The notes: generated from the sequence alone by a model not told the origin. A DNA stretch of 64,000 bases from Pseudanabaena sp. FACHB-2040 (GCF_014696715.1 NZ_JACJQO010000007.1:1-64000); one strand, 5' to 3'. Shown: positions 42,058 to 50,934, numbered from the stretch's first letter. Program-made: numbers and translations.

Positions 42058-42512
42058 TGTCCCTCAGGTGGGATTTTCCTCTCAACCTATTGACCCTTTT
42101 AATGTTGATGACTAATTCTGACATAGCAGGTTTCATCCCTGGCTGAGTTGTCAGCACCTTTGCTTAACCCAGGCTTGCCCGATCAATCGGCACTAATTCT
42201 ACTCAGAGACAGCCGTTATAGAAAGAATAGCTGTCTCAAGGTTGTCTACCCTAGCTCTACTCGATAGTTTGCCCAGACTGAATAGCTGTCATTAACCAAA
42301 AACTAGAACTTCTTTGAGGGGAACCTGGCTTCTGTCGCAAAGCTGTCTGACTGGCTTGACTTTTCCCCAGATCTGCAGATCTGGGGAAAAGAACCTTGAC
42401 GTGTAGATGTGATGAATGACTGTAGAGACGATAACCGCTTAGGTTTGGTCTTTGACCATCGCACCCTGTTCGAAAATTTGCAACGGTTAGAGCTTCAGCT
42501 AAAACGCTTCAA
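42058..42512. other. 455-base intergenic region with palindromes
   Basis: It separates the PG-binding/HEAT gene start from the DMT exporter stop. It holds an 8-bp inverted repeat (GAGACAGC 42206-42213 / GCTGTCTC 42230-42237) and the strong palindrome at 42360-42391. A possible 34-codon ORF is listed separately. The promoter of the minus-strand PG-binding gene should be here, but no clear -35/-10 pair was found. Confidence 0.55.
42360..42391. terminator. 32-base perfect palindrome, probable terminator of the DMT gene
   Basis: CTTTTCCCCAGATCTG and its exact complement form a continuous palindrome with A4/T4 ends, so either strand gives a stem followed by T residues. It lies about 120 bases after the minus-strand DMT transporter stop. 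Confidence 0.6.
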
Positions 42513-42516
42513 CTAA
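42412..42516 (+). CDS. possible 34-aa small protein
   Basis: ATG 42412 to TAA 42514-42516 encodes MNDCRDDNRLGLVF followed by a charged helix-like end (LFENLQRLELQLKRFN). Composition is protein-like for an intergenic frame, but there is no clear ribosome binding site. It overlaps the convergent DMT gene stop by four bases. It may be chance or a relic. Confidence 0.25.
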   Translation: MNDCRDDNRLGLVFDHRTLFENLQRLELQLKRFN

Positions 42517-43523
42517 GAGGCGCTGTCGGAGGGGGCTGACTTTGACCCCCAGCTCGCACTAATCTGGCGCAGATTGGCCAGCAACACCTCACGCTGATTG
42601 ATGAAGTAAATGCTCATCAGGGTAAATCCTACCCCTACCCACTGCAGCGGGCTCAACACTTCTCCTAAAAAGAGATTGCCAAACAGCAGTGCAAATACTG
42701 GCGTCAGGAAAGTCAAAGCGCTCAGGCTCGTGAGATTGCCCTGAGCTGCCAAATAAAAGAACACACCATAAGCAACGGCGCTGCCAAGCACGGTTGAGTA
42801 GGCAATCGCCATCCAGTTAGACCAGCCCAAAGCCTGCCACTGCTGGGTTTCTCCCAAACCAGACAGCACAAACATGGGCAAGCCTCCAATGACCATATGC
42901 CAGCCAGTCGCGACGACGGGGTCAACATGGCGGCAAACATAGCGAATCATCACTGTGCCAACGGCCATTGAAAGAGCAGCCAGTAGCATCAGCCACTCAC
43001 CCCGATTCATCAAAGCTTCTAGCAGCGTGCTGTCGCCTAACCAGTCCGTTTGGCCTGCCATTAAAGCTGTTAACCATTCATTGGGAATACCCAAAAGCGC
43101 AATCCCAAACAACCCTAAAGCCAGCCCTACCCAGCCCAACATGCCCACCTGCTCATTGAAGAGAAACCGGGCCATTAAAGCCACTGCCAACGGCTGAGAG
43201 TCAATCATGACTGAGCCTAAACCAGCCCCGGTTCGAACTAATCCCTGCGCTAAAAAGCCCTGGAAGAGGGCACCGTCAACTAGGGCAAAAGCACCAATCC
43301 AGAGCCAACCGCGCCAAGAAGACGGTTGAGGTCGGCCCATCCAAAGGGCTGCCAGCAGCACTAAAATACCCGCTGGCAGTAGCCGCACCCCGGCCAGAAA
43401 AAACGGTGACGTCAAAGGCATGACACCTTTCATTGCGACCATTGCTGTACCCCATAGAAAGAAAGGGGAAATCAGCAGCAGCGCATTGCGAGATGTAGGA
43501 GACTGACTGGCGTTGGCGTCCAT
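42513..43523 (-). CDS. EamA/DMT-family transporter
   Basis: A 336-aa membrane protein with two EamA repeats and about ten helices. The first repeat begins PFFLWGTAMVAMKGVMP and the second near NRGEWLMLLAALSMAVGTVM. The family exports amino acids, nucleosides or other small molecules; the substrate is not deducible. The protein ends in a soluble Ser-rich tail. Monocistronic by spacing. Confidence 0.88.
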   Translation of the reverse strand: MDANASQSPTSRNALLLISPFFLWGTAMVAMKGVMPLTSPFFLAGVRLLPAGILVLLAALWMGRPQPSSWRGWLWIGAFALVDGALFQGFLAQGLVRTGAGLGSVMIDSQPLAVALMARFLFNEQVGMLGWVGLALGLFGIALLGIPNEWLTALMAGQTDWLGDSTLLEALMNRGEWLMLLAALSMAVGTVMIRYVCRHVDPVVATGWHMVIGGLPMFVLSGLGETQQWQALGWSNWMAIAYSTVLGSAVAYGVFFYLAAQGNLTSLSALTFLTPVFALLFGNLFLGEVLSPLQWVGVGFTLMSIYFINQREVLLANLRQISASWGSKSAPSDSAS

Positions 43524-43862
43524 GAAAAGAGGCGTTTTTCCTTAGGGAGTTTCGAGCGTTAAGAGAAGTCTTAGAAATATCTTTGTTTATCTTAAGGAAT
43601 GTAAACGTAATTCGCACTACCGTTTCTTCTGTCTCTGCCTAAAGCGGCAGAGTCTTCACCTAAAAAGCGCGATCTGGGCGCTCGATACAATAGTTCGTGG
43701 CCCTACTCTCACCTTGAAAATCAACAGGTGTGGGAATCGCGCTGCCGCCAAGGGGGTTCTAACCCCGCACCCTGCACTTATTTCAGGGAAGATTGAAATG
43801 TTACGTCTCTTAGGGGGCTGGAACTCCTAAGGTTGAGCACTACTCCATAGCGTGTTTAGTTT
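43524..43862. other. 339-base sppA upstream region
   Basis: The gap between the DMT gene start (43523) and sppA (43863) has no gene. A -10-like TACAAT at 43686-43691 is followed by a strongly structured stretch, listed next as a candidate RNA. No intrinsic terminator separates that stretch from sppA, so it may be a leader. Confidence 0.6.
43697..43860 (+). ncRNA. candidate structured RNA (6S-like rod) or sppA leader
   Basis: A -10-like TACAAT (43686-43691) precedes a stretch that folds into a rod. Pairs seen: 43725-43727 with 43772-43774 and 43728-43734 with 43764-43770 (10 bp, one bulge, one GU); 43712-43714 and 43716-43719 with 43785-43787 and 43781-43784; 43701-43705 with 43811-43815 closing. 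The last two leave a large asymmetric internal bubble (6 versus about 23 bases). This terminal stem, bubble and closing stem layout, and a length of about 120-160 bases, resemble 6S RNA. A competing hairpin (43809-43814/43826-43831) exists. 6S identity is inference; it could be an sppA 5' leader. Confidence 0.4.
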
Positions 43863-44753
43863 ATGATTTGGCCCTTCAAACCTCGCTTTCGCAAGTCTAT
43901 TGCCCGTATAGAAGTCTCTGGTGTGATTGGCGCTCCAACGCGCAAGACGGTGTTGGAAGCGCTCAAAGAAGTGGAAGAGAAGAAATTTCCAGCACTGCTG
44001 TTAAGAATTGACAGCCCTGGGGGAACCGTCGGGGATTCTCAGGAAATTTACCAGGCGCTCCTGCGCTTGCGAGAAAAAGTCAAAGTCGTTGCTAGCTTTG
44101 GCAATATCTCAGCATCGGGCGGGGTCTATATCGGTATGGGAGCCGATCACATTGTGGCGAACCCTGGCACGATTACCGGCAGTATTGGGGTAATCTTGCG
44201 GGGTAATAACCTGGAACGCCTACTAGATAAAGTCGGAGTGTCTTTTAAGGTCATTAAATCAGGTCCTTACAAAGACATTTTGAGCTTCGATCGGGAACTG
44301 ACTGAGCCAGAGCAGCAGATTCTGCAGGAGCTGATTGACGTTAGCTATAGGCAGTTTGTCAAAACGGTTGCCGATGCCCGCAAATTGAGCGAGGACACGG
44401 TTCGCACTTTTGCTGATGGTCGTATCTTTACCGGCGAGCAGGCCCTACATCTAGGGGTAGTTGATCGCTTGGGTACAGAGGAAGATGCTCGCCGCTGGGC
44501 TGCCGAACTGGTGGGCTTAGATCCAGAGAAGGCTGAGTGCCTGACTTTGGAGGAGCGTAAACCTGCTTGGCGCAAATTTCTGCCGGGGAACTCTAGCAGT
44601 CTGGGCGGGGGCGCTTACGCTGGCGGATCGAGGGAAGCTGGTGCTGGCAGCTATTTAGCTGGATTGAATGTGTCTACTGTCAATGCGACTTTGGACTGGC
44701 TCGATTTTGAGCGAACCACCAGTGGTCTACCGCTTTGGCTGTACCGTCCTTAA
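43863..44753 (+). CDS. sppA: signal peptide peptidase SppA
   Basis: A 296-aa S49-family protease of the short (SppA_36K) type. The LLRIDSPGGTVGDSQEIY segment and the nucleophile region ASGGVYIGMGAD are followed by GSIGVI, with the Lys base in KSGPYKD. It degrades cleaved signal peptides; in Synechocystis SppA proteins also act on phycobilisome components under high light. No N-terminal membrane anchor is obvious (WPFKPRFRKSI is short). The Gly/Ser-rich end is variable. Confidence 0.92.
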   Translation: MIWPFKPRFRKSIARIEVSGVIGAPTRKTVLEALKEVEEKKFPALLLRIDSPGGTVGDSQEIYQALLRLREKVKVVASFGNISASGGVYIGMGADHIVANPGTITGSIGVILRGNNLERLLDKVGVSFKVIKSGPYKDILSFDRELTEPEQQILQELIDVSYRQFVKTVADARKLSEDTVRTFADGRIFTGEQALHLGVVDRLGTEEDARRWAAELVGLDPEKAECLTLEERKPAWRKFLPGNSSSLGGGAYAGGSREAGAGSYLAGLNVSTVNATLDWLDFERTTSGLPLWLYRP

Positions 44754-45057
44754 ATCGGGTTAGGGTGTCTCCAGAAATGTCTTGCTAGGGCAGTCTATAT
44801 CAAGTCCACTTCAGGAGCTGGAGCTTCTTTTTCTGGAGCTTCTCTTTAAAGCAAAACTCCAGTTACTGGCTTGGATAGAGATCGTTTGCAGCAGATCAGG
44901 TCGCTAAATTCTCAGAGGTGCCTGGCCGCAAATCTCGGGTGAGGGGAATCTTGCCTGATAGGATTGAACTGATGTCTTTCTACCGGCAGGGGCTGTCAAA
45001 AGTGCTGTTGGTTTGGTAAGAGAACTAGCAAGCTTAAGTAAACTGGAGGACTACAGC
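44754..45057. other. 304-base intergenic region sppA-aroH
   Basis: No gene is seen. It contains a short near-repeat CTGGAGCTTCT at about 44817-44845 and a possible stem CTGGAG...CTCCAG without a T-tract. An aroH promoter should be present but no clear hexamers were found. Confidence 0.5.
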
Positions 45058-45441
45058 GTGGACTGGCGAGTTTGGGCAATTCGAGGCGCAATTACTGTGA
45101 CTGAAAATTCAGAAGCTGCAATCGGAGAGGCGGTCACTGAGCTTCTAGATGCCCTGGAGACTTGCAACCAGCTGGATCCTAGCCACATTATTAGTGCAAC
45201 GTTCTCGGTTACTCGCGACCTGGATGCGGTGTTTCCGGCTGCGATCGCACGTCGCCGCCCCCGGTGGGACTCTGTGGCCCTTCTTGATGTACAGCATATG
45301 CATGTTGAGGGCAGCCTGACGCACTGTATTCGCCTGCTGATTCATGCCCAACTGCCGGAAATGCAGTGTGAGGTGCAGCATGTCTACCTGCGTGCAGCGC
45401 GGGACTTGCGGCCCGATCTAGAAATTGCTCCAATTCACTAA
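45058..45441 (+). CDS. aroH: chorismate mutase, AroH (BsCM) type
   Basis: Converts chorismate to prephenate for Phe and Tyr synthesis. GTG 45058 gives 127 aa beginning VDWRVWAIRGAITV, the usual AroH start, with GGAGG about eight bases upstream; a TTG at 45013 adds 15 residues. Family motifs are SATFSVTRDLDAVFPA and the Arg in VYLRAARDLRPDL. Confidence 0.93.
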   Translation: MDWRVWAIRGAITVTENSEAAIGEAVTELLDALETCNQLDPSHIISATFSVTRDLDAVFPAAIARRRPRWDSVALLDVQHMHVEGSLTHCIRLLIHAQLPEMQCEVQHVYLRAARDLRPDLEIAPIH

Positions 45442-45492
45442 CGTTCGGGCTGCCTTAAGCTGGGTGCCGCAGAGACTAAAGATAAAAATCTG

Positions 45493-45527
45493 TGCCTTAG
45501 AGACGATGCCAGCAACGTCTCTAGGCA
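45493..45527. terminator. hairpin between convergent aroH and the 75-aa gene
   Basis: TAGAGACG (45498-45505) pairs with CGTCTCTA (45516-45523), extended by TGCC/GGCA across a single bulged T. It is centred between two convergent stops, so it may serve both, though T-tracts are short. Confidence 0.5.
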
Positions 45528-45538
45528 TGAGTTTGGCT

Positions 45539-45766
45539 TTAGGCGCTTTTAACAACCTCGCAGACGACCTTGGTGCCTTTTAGCGAAGGCTGGTTCCACA
45601 GGTCGTAGTCCTTGGCAAAGCTGACAAAAGCCCGGAGTAAGTACTCATCCTTAAATGAGAGAACAATGCTTTCCTGAGCGTCACACCAGCGAATGCTGCC
45701 GTATTTGCGAGTGATGTTTTTGACGTATTCAGGTAGAGACAGGACGAAGTTGAATTCTTGGTGCAT
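45539..45766 (-). CDS. small conserved-type hypothetical protein
   Basis: A 75-aa soluble protein without a signal or membrane segment (start MHQEFNFVLSLPEYVKNI, end VVCEVVKSA). ATG 45766 has AGGAG about eight bases upstream, and a terminator-like hairpin lies after the stop, so it looks like a real monocistronic gene. I do not recognise a family; the regular alternation of charged and hydrophobic residues suggests a small alpha/beta fold. Confidence 0.7.
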   Translation of the reverse strand: MHQEFNFVLSLPEYVKNITRKYGSIRWCDAQESIVLSFKDEYLLRAFVSFAKDYDLWNQPSLKGTKVVCEVVKSA

Positions 45767-45906
45767 GAGTACTAACTCCTAGCCTTTTGGAACCGGACGA
45801 GGGGCAGGCCTTAAGCTTGCCCAGAAAAATAACCTCCTAAACAGCGTCTCAGATCAAGCTCATCCGGAGAAATGCAGGATTGGGTCGATTGAACCTCTCT
45901 AAAGAA

Positions 45907-45939
45907 GAACCCCTCCATCTGAGATAGGTGGAGGGGTTC
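45907..45939 (-). terminator. terminator after crtR
   Basis: GAACCCCTCCA and TGGAGGGGTTC form a perfect 11-bp stem with an 11-base loop. On the minus strand it is followed by TTCTTTAG. It lies about 100 bases after the crtR stop and before the 75-aa gene. Confidence 0.65.
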
Positions 45940-46036
45940 AAAGCTTATGAAATCAGAAAAATTGAAAGATTTAGGCGGAAATTGTGAAAAAGGTCTTTTG
46001 ACGCAATAAATTAATCTAACTTAGGGTAGAAAAAAC

Positions 46037-46927
46037 CTACGACTTAGGGTGGAAGCGAATGCCTAGGAAGACGTCGTAAAGAAAGCTAAAAAAGTCTTTT
46101 CCCTGAAGCAGGCCTAGAGACTGGGGTGACCCTTTGGAGTCTAGTAGGGGCTTCATGACCTCATAAGCAGGCTTGTACTTGTACCAGGGTATGGAGGGCC
46201 AGAGGTGATGCACCAAGTGGTAATTCTGCCCCATGATCAAAATGTTGAGAATAGCTCCTGGATAGACCCGAGCGTTTTTCCAGCGATCGCGATCTTGGAA
46301 AGGGCGGTGAGGCAAGTAGTCAAAAAATAGGCCTAAGGCAATGCCAACAACCAAGGCAGGTGAAAACCAGAAATTGAAGATGTAGCCGAGAAAACCAAAT
46401 TTCCAGGAAGTGAGAACTAGAGAGACGACGATCAAGCGAGCCAAAAGCCACTCAAGCAGCTCTAGATCACGCCAGAGACGACGCTGGAAAAAATAGATCT
46501 CGTGGTAAAAGAATCGGGCTGCGATTAGCCAGAGGGGACCGCCCGTCGAGACAAAATGGTCTGGGTCGTTTTTGGGGTCGTTCACATGGGCATGATGCTG
46601 CAGATGAACTCGCATGAAAACGGGAAAAGAAAATCCCAGGATCAGCGCACTCCCATGACCCAGGGCTGTATTAATAGCCCGGTTACGATGTGCTGAATTG
46701 TGAGAGGCGTCATGTATTACCGTGCCTGCCAAATGCAAAGCCAGCACGTTCATACAAAATGAGCACCAATCCACCCAGTGCCAGAAAAAGTAGCCTACTG
46801 TCGAAGTCGAAATAAGCCCTACTGATACGAGAAACATCAGCAGATTAGGGCTGAGACCGCCCTCCGTCTTAAGCAATTCGGAGGGAACTGTTTTGGGTAT
46901 CGTCAGAGGCTCGGCTGCCGCCGACAT
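46037..46927 (-). CDS. crtR: beta-carotene hydroxylase CrtR
   Basis: Hydroxylates beta-ionone rings to give zeaxanthin and related xanthophylls. It belongs to the membrane fatty-acid-desaturase superfamily with a di-iron centre; the His clusters are HDASHNSAH, HLQHHAH and HLVHHLW. The 296-aa protein has four to five membrane helices. AGGAG precedes ATG 46927. A desaturase of lipids is less likely because the His-box spacing and DPKNDPDHFVSTGG match CrtR. Confidence 0.93.
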   Translation of the reverse strand: MSAAAEPLTIPKTVPSELLKTEGGLSPNLLMFLVSVGLISTSTVGYFFWHWVDWCSFCMNVLALHLAGTVIHDASHNSAHRNRAINTALGHGSALILGFSFPVFMRVHLQHHAHVNDPKNDPDHFVSTGGPLWLIAARFFYHEIYFFQRRLWRDLELLEWLLARLIVVSLVLTSWKFGFLGYIFNFWFSPALVVGIALGLFFDYLPHRPFQDRDRWKNARVYPGAILNILIMGQNYHLVHHLWPSIPWYKYKPAYEVMKPLLDSKGSPQSLGLLQGKDFFSFLYDVFLGIRFHPKS

Positions 46928-47207
46928 GTTGTACGCTCCTACACACCTGTCTTTGGTAGTATACGTTACGGCGCAGCAGTAATAAAGTTTTGTGAAACTT
47001 GCTCATTTCACGAGGCCTGGGAGGCGCGAAATCCAGGCTAACTATTTCTTTATTCTCGCTGCAAAGGGTTCAGTCAGGACGATTAATGGTCAGCAGGAGA
47101 ATCTGCGATCGCACAATCGTGCTAGTATCCCTGTTGCCTTTGTTTCAGCCAAATCTGAAAATTTCTTTAGGTCACTTTCCATCTGGCCCCATCCTCTTGT
47201 CCTCGCC

Positions 47208-49004
47208 ATGACGCTTATGCAACTGCGAACCGCCCTGCGCCGTACCAAAATTGTGGCTACTATCGGGCCTGCTACCCAGGAGCCTGATGTCTTGCGGGCG
47301 CTGATTGAAGCCGGGGCCACTACCCTACGCCTAAACTTCTCCCACGGTACCCACGAGGATCACCAGCGTAATATTCGTCTGATTCGTCAGCTCTCTTTTG
47401 AACTCAACCAGCCTGTTGGCATTCTGCAGGATTTACAAGGTCCTAAGATTCGCCTAGGCCGATTTGAGCATGGGTCGATCCAGCTGCAAAAGGGCGATCC
47501 CTTCACCCTGACCAGTCGCCCGCTCACAGGAACTCAGGACATCTCTTCTGTCACCTATGACCGTCTATCAGACGAGGTGCCAGCAGGCTCCACCATTCTG
47601 CTAGACGATGGTCGGGTGGAAATGGAGGTGGTATCGGTAGATCCGGACCAGCAGGAGCTGCACTGCCGGGTGGTGGTGGGCGGCATTCTCTCAAACAACA
47701 AAGGCGTCAACTTTCCAGGAGTGTATCTGTCGATTAAGGCGATGACCGATAAGGATCGCCGGGATCTGGTGTTTGGCTTGAACCAGGGCGTCGATTGGGT
47801 AGCGCTGAGCTTTGTGCGAAATCCCCAGGACGTCTTGGAGATCAAGGAATTGATTGCCAATGCCGGTAAGCAGGTGCCCGTCATTGTCAAAATCGAGAAG
47901 CATGAAGCCATTGAGCAGATGGAGTCGATTTTGTCTCTGTCGGATGGAGTTATGGTGGCTCGAGGTGACCTAGGGGTTGAACTGCCGGCAGAAGAAGTGC
48001 CCATTCTGCAAAAGCGATTGATTGAAATTTCTAATCGGTTGGGCATTCCTGTCATTACGGCAACTCAGATGCTCGATAGCATGGTGAGCAATCCCCGCCC
48101 GACTCGGGCAGAGGTGTCTGACGTGGCCAACGCCATCTTGGACGGCACTGATGCTGTGATGCTCTCAAACGAAACTGCGGTGGGTCGTTTCCCAGTAGAG
48201 GCTGTGGCCACGATGGCGCGAATTGCCCTGCGGGCTGAGCAGGATGCCTCTCCCCGATTGCTGGGTGAGACCTCAGGGGCTCGCTCTATTCCCAACGCCA
48301 TTAGCCAGGCAGTGAGCAAAATTGCCTCTCAGCTCAATGCCTCGGCCATTATGACCCTGACAAAAACTGGGGCTACAGCTCGCAACGTCTCCAAGTTTCG
48401 TCCCCGCCCGCCAATTCTGGCGATTACGCCCCATGTAGACATTGCTCGACAGCTACAGTTAGTCTGGGGGGTCAGGCCGCTGCTGGTGCTGGATCTGCCC
48501 TCAACCAGTCAAACCTTTCAAGCAGCGATGAATGTAGCTCAGGAAAAGGGCCTGTTAAGGGAAGGCGATTTAGTCGTCATGACGGCTGGTACGCTGCAGG
48601 GCGTTTCTGGCTCGACCGATCTGATTAAGGTTGATATAGTAACGGCTGTTTTAGGACGGGGTGTGGGCATTGGCGAGGGCTCTGTCAGCGGTCGCGCTAG
48701 AGTTGCTACCAGCGGTCTAGATGTCAGCAATTTCAATCCTGGTGAGATTCTAGTGGTGCCTCGCACCAGCGCCGATTTTGTAGATGCTATTCGGCGAGCG
48801 GGCGGCATCATCACAGAGGATGACAGTCTTACGGGCCATGCGGCGGTCATTGGCCTACGGCTGGGGGTGCCTGTTATTGTCGGGGTTAAAAACGCAACGG
48901 AGATTATTCGAGACGGCACCATTTTGACGCTAGATACGCGGCGCGGGCTGGTGTATTCGGGGGCCGTGGGACCTATGAAATCTGAAACGGCGGTAACGGT
49001 TTAA
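47208..49004 (+). CDS. pyk: pyruvate kinase with C-terminal PEP-utiliser domain
   Basis: Converts PEP plus ADP to pyruvate plus ATP. The start at ATG 47208 (598 aa) or ATG 47217 precedes RRTKIVATIGPATQ; the open frame reaches 46992, but that 72-residue extension is not family-like. Active-site motifs RLNFSHGT, KIEKHEAIEQM and MVARGDLGVE are intact. After the Pyk alpha/beta domain, residues about 500-590 form a PEP-utiliser mobile domain (TEDDSLTGHAAVIG), found in cyanobacterial and bacillar pyruvate kinases. Confidence 0.95.
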   Translation: MTLMQLRTALRRTKIVATIGPATQEPDVLRALIEAGATTLRLNFSHGTHEDHQRNIRLIRQLSFELNQPVGILQDLQGPKIRLGRFEHGSIQLQKGDPFTLTSRPLTGTQDISSVTYDRLSDEVPAGSTILLDDGRVEMEVVSVDPDQQELHCRVVVGGILSNNKGVNFPGVYLSIKAMTDKDRRDLVFGLNQGVDWVALSFVRNPQDVLEIKELIANAGKQVPVIVKIEKHEAIEQMESILSLSDGVMVARGDLGVELPAEEVPILQKRLIEISNRLGIPVITATQMLDSMVSNPRPTRAEVSDVANAILDGTDAVMLSNETAVGRFPVEAVATMARIALRAEQDASPRLLGETSGARSIPNAISQAVSKIASQLNASAIMTLTKTGATARNVSKFRPRPPILAITPHVDIARQLQLVWGVRPLLVLDLPSTSQTFQAAMNVAQEKGLLREGDLVVMTAGTLQGVSGSTDLIKVDIVTAVLGRGVGIGEGSVSGRARVATSGLDVSNFNPGEILVVPRTSADFVDAIRRAGGIITEDDSLTGHAAVIGLRLGVPVIVGVKNATEIIRDGTILTLDTRRGLVYSGAVGPMKSETAVTV

Positions 49005-49024
49005 CCTGGGAGTGGCTTTTGCTA

Positions 49025-49058
49025 AGCGTAGAGACACGATTAATCGCGTCTCTACGCT
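49025..49058 (+). terminator. intrinsic terminator of pyk
   Basis: AGCGTAGAGAC (49025-49035) pairs with GTCTCTACGCT (49048-49058). The stem continues inward across one A-C mismatch into the palindrome CGATTAATCG. A run of T follows directly, 21 bases after the pyk stop. Confidence 0.85.
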
Positions 49059-49279
49059 TTTTTGCGGCATATTTAAGGCCATTTGGCAGGGCTGGCCTGA
49101 GACACGGAAAGGCGGAGAAAACTTCACTAAAATGCCACGGCTGTAGAAAGACTTTGTTCATCGCTCAATGCTTTTTGAAGGACAGGGCATAATAAAAAAT
49201 ACCGTCGTGAAATTACCTGCACTCGCTTTTCAAGCAGGTTGGTCTACGTGTTCTCCTGTTGTAAGCCCCGGACAATTAG

Positions 49280-50032
49280 ATGCCCCGCCGAATTTTTATT
49301 GGAGATGTGCACGGCCATTATGACGGTCTTATGCGTCTTTGGGATGCGATCGCACCGGCTAGCACCGACCAGGTCTATTTTGTCGGCGACCTGATCGATC
49401 GGGGGCCAAAAAGCGCCCAGGTGGTCAACTTTGTCCGTAAATACGCCTATGGCTGTGTGCGGGGCAACCATGAACAGCTTTTGCTAGACTCTTTTGTCGG
49501 CGGCAACGTCAATCTGCCAACCCTACAAGGCTGGCTCCATAGTGGCGGGCAGGCTACCCTGTCGAGCTATGGAGGCTCGGCGGAAGCGCTAATGGACCAC
49601 ATTGACTGGCTTCGTCGTCTGCCGCTCTACATCGACCTCAACGACATCTGGTTAGTCCACGCTGGAGTCAACCCCAAACTCGACATTGCCAACCAGAGCA
49701 GCTATGAGCTGTGCTGGATTCGCGACACGTTTCACAGCAGTGAACAGCCCTACTTTGAAGACAAACTGATTCTCACTGGCCACACGATTACCTTCACCTT
49801 TCCCAACATCAAGCCAGGGCAGCTGGTGCAGGGGCGGGGCTGGCTCGATATTGATACTGGCGTTTACCATCCCCGCAGCGGCTGGTTGACTGCTCTGGAC
49901 TGGGATAACTGTAGGGTTTACCAAGTCAATGTGTTTGAACCCGAGCTGCGGGTACGCACCCTCAGTGAAGCTGTCACTCATATCGCCCCTGAGCAGATCA
50001 AGCGCCGTCAGCGAGATACGGTGAGTAGGTAG
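49280..50032 (+). CDS. PPP-family serine/threonine-type metallophosphatase
   Basis: A 250-aa bacterial PPP phosphatase with the metal motifs GDVHGHYDG, GDLIDRGPKS and RGNHEQ, followed by conserved His residues in VHAG and TGHT. It may dephosphorylate proteins or bis-nucleotides (ApaH-like/PrpA-like); substrate cannot be assigned. The last 35 bases overlap the 3' end of the convergent hydrolase gene. Confidence 0.88.
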   Translation: MPRRIFIGDVHGHYDGLMRLWDAIAPASTDQVYFVGDLIDRGPKSAQVVNFVRKYAYGCVRGNHEQLLLDSFVGGNVNLPTLQGWLHSGGQATLSSYGGSAEALMDHIDWLRRLPLYIDLNDIWLVHAGVNPKLDIANQSSYELCWIRDTFHSSEQPYFEDKLILTGHTITFTFPNIKPGQLVQGRGWLDIDTGVYHPRSGWLTALDWDNCRVYQVNVFEPELRVRTLSEAVTHIAPEQIKRRQRDTVSR

Positions 50033-50870
50033 GGGTTGGATCGCCCCTCTGGTGTGTTTCTGCGATAAATGCGCTTAATGCCATTGCGGTAGGCTCCAAG
50101 GCTAGTCCCCAGGCCGTTTCGTCGCTGGGTAAGCTGATGAGTTCGGTCGTGGGCAGCGATCGGATAAAGGCTTTGCCCAACGCCTCACTGATGGGCGTGA
50201 GCGTTTCTGACACCAGCAGCGCAACAGGCATTCTCAGCTGAGCGAGTTGAAATTGAACCAGCTCTCTCTTGATCTCAGCCGTGCGCCGCTGAAAGACTGT
50301 GCGGCAAGCGGCAGGACAAGCCCTCAACTGCTGTCTGAGAGCAAAGACCCGACGCAGCCAGAGCTGGCCGCCCAGCAGCCGAATTAAGGGGGCACAGGCT
50401 TTAACCACAACGGCAAAGGGGGAGCAGCCTGCTAGCAGGCGATGTAGCCGCCAGCGGTGCCGATCAAGCGTAGGCTCTAGCCCCTCAGGTTCGAGGACAA
50501 TTAACCTCTGAACTAGGCCGGGGTACTGCAGGGCAAACTGAGCTGCTACCCAGGCCCCCAAGGAATGACCCACTAAACAACAGCGAGAAATGCGTAAACT
50601 CTGCAGAAAGACGGCCAGCGTGTCTACCTGCAGCTGAATAGAATAATGGCTCTGATTTCCTCTAGATTCGCCAAACCCTAAACAGTCGGGGGCAATACAG
50701 TGAAAATCGTTGCTTAGCACCTGCATCAGCGGTACCCACTGCAGGCTGTCTTGCCAGGTGCCGTGCAAGAAGACTAGGGTTTCCCCCTGCCCGACTTCAT
50801 GCCAAAACAGCGTACCTGAGTTGAGCTTCAATCGCCCTGTACGGACATTTGGATCTCTACTGATTTTCAT
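49998..50870 (-). CDS. alpha/beta-hydrolase-fold protein with atypical triad
   Basis: ATG 50870 gives 290 aa; the frame continues to 51083 but overlaps the Nudix gene. The fold is clear: LVFLHGTWQDSLQW oxyanion segment, CLVGHSLGAWVAAQ nucleophile elbow (Ser), and a four-helix cap. The usual acid after strand 6 (GExD) reads VSETLTPIS, and the usual His before the last helix reads TAWGLALEP, with Trp in its place. Either other residues complete the triad or the protein is not a hydrolase. It runs downstream of the Nudix gene. Confidence 0.75.
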   Translation of the reverse strand: MKISRDPNVRTGRLKLNSGTLFWHEVGQGETLVFLHGTWQDSLQWVPLMQVLSNDFHCIAPDCLGFGESRGNQSHYSIQLQVDTLAVFLQSLRISRCCLVGHSLGAWVAAQFALQYPGLVQRLIVLEPEGLEPTLDRHRWRLHRLLAGCSPFAVVVKACAPLIRLLGGQLWLRRVFALRQQLRACPAACRTVFQRRTAEIKRELVQFQLAQLRMPVALLVSETLTPISEALGKAFIRSLPTTELISLPSDETAWGLALEPTAMALSAFIAETHQRGDPTPTYSPYLADGA

Positions 50871-50934
50871 GTGCAACCTGTGGGTAGATACCAGTCGGGA
50901 GCGGCAGAGTGGCCCCAAGGAGGTGGGTGTTGGC

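Noticed and set aside
46956-46969. NtcA-like GTA-N8-TAC upstream of crtR
   Set aside because: The required -10 box about 22 bases downstream is not placed sensibly on either strand, so the match is probably chance.
46992-47207. 72-residue N-terminal extension of pyruvate kinase
   Set aside because: No family similarity and no ribosome binding site; the conserved protein begins next to ATG 47208/47217.
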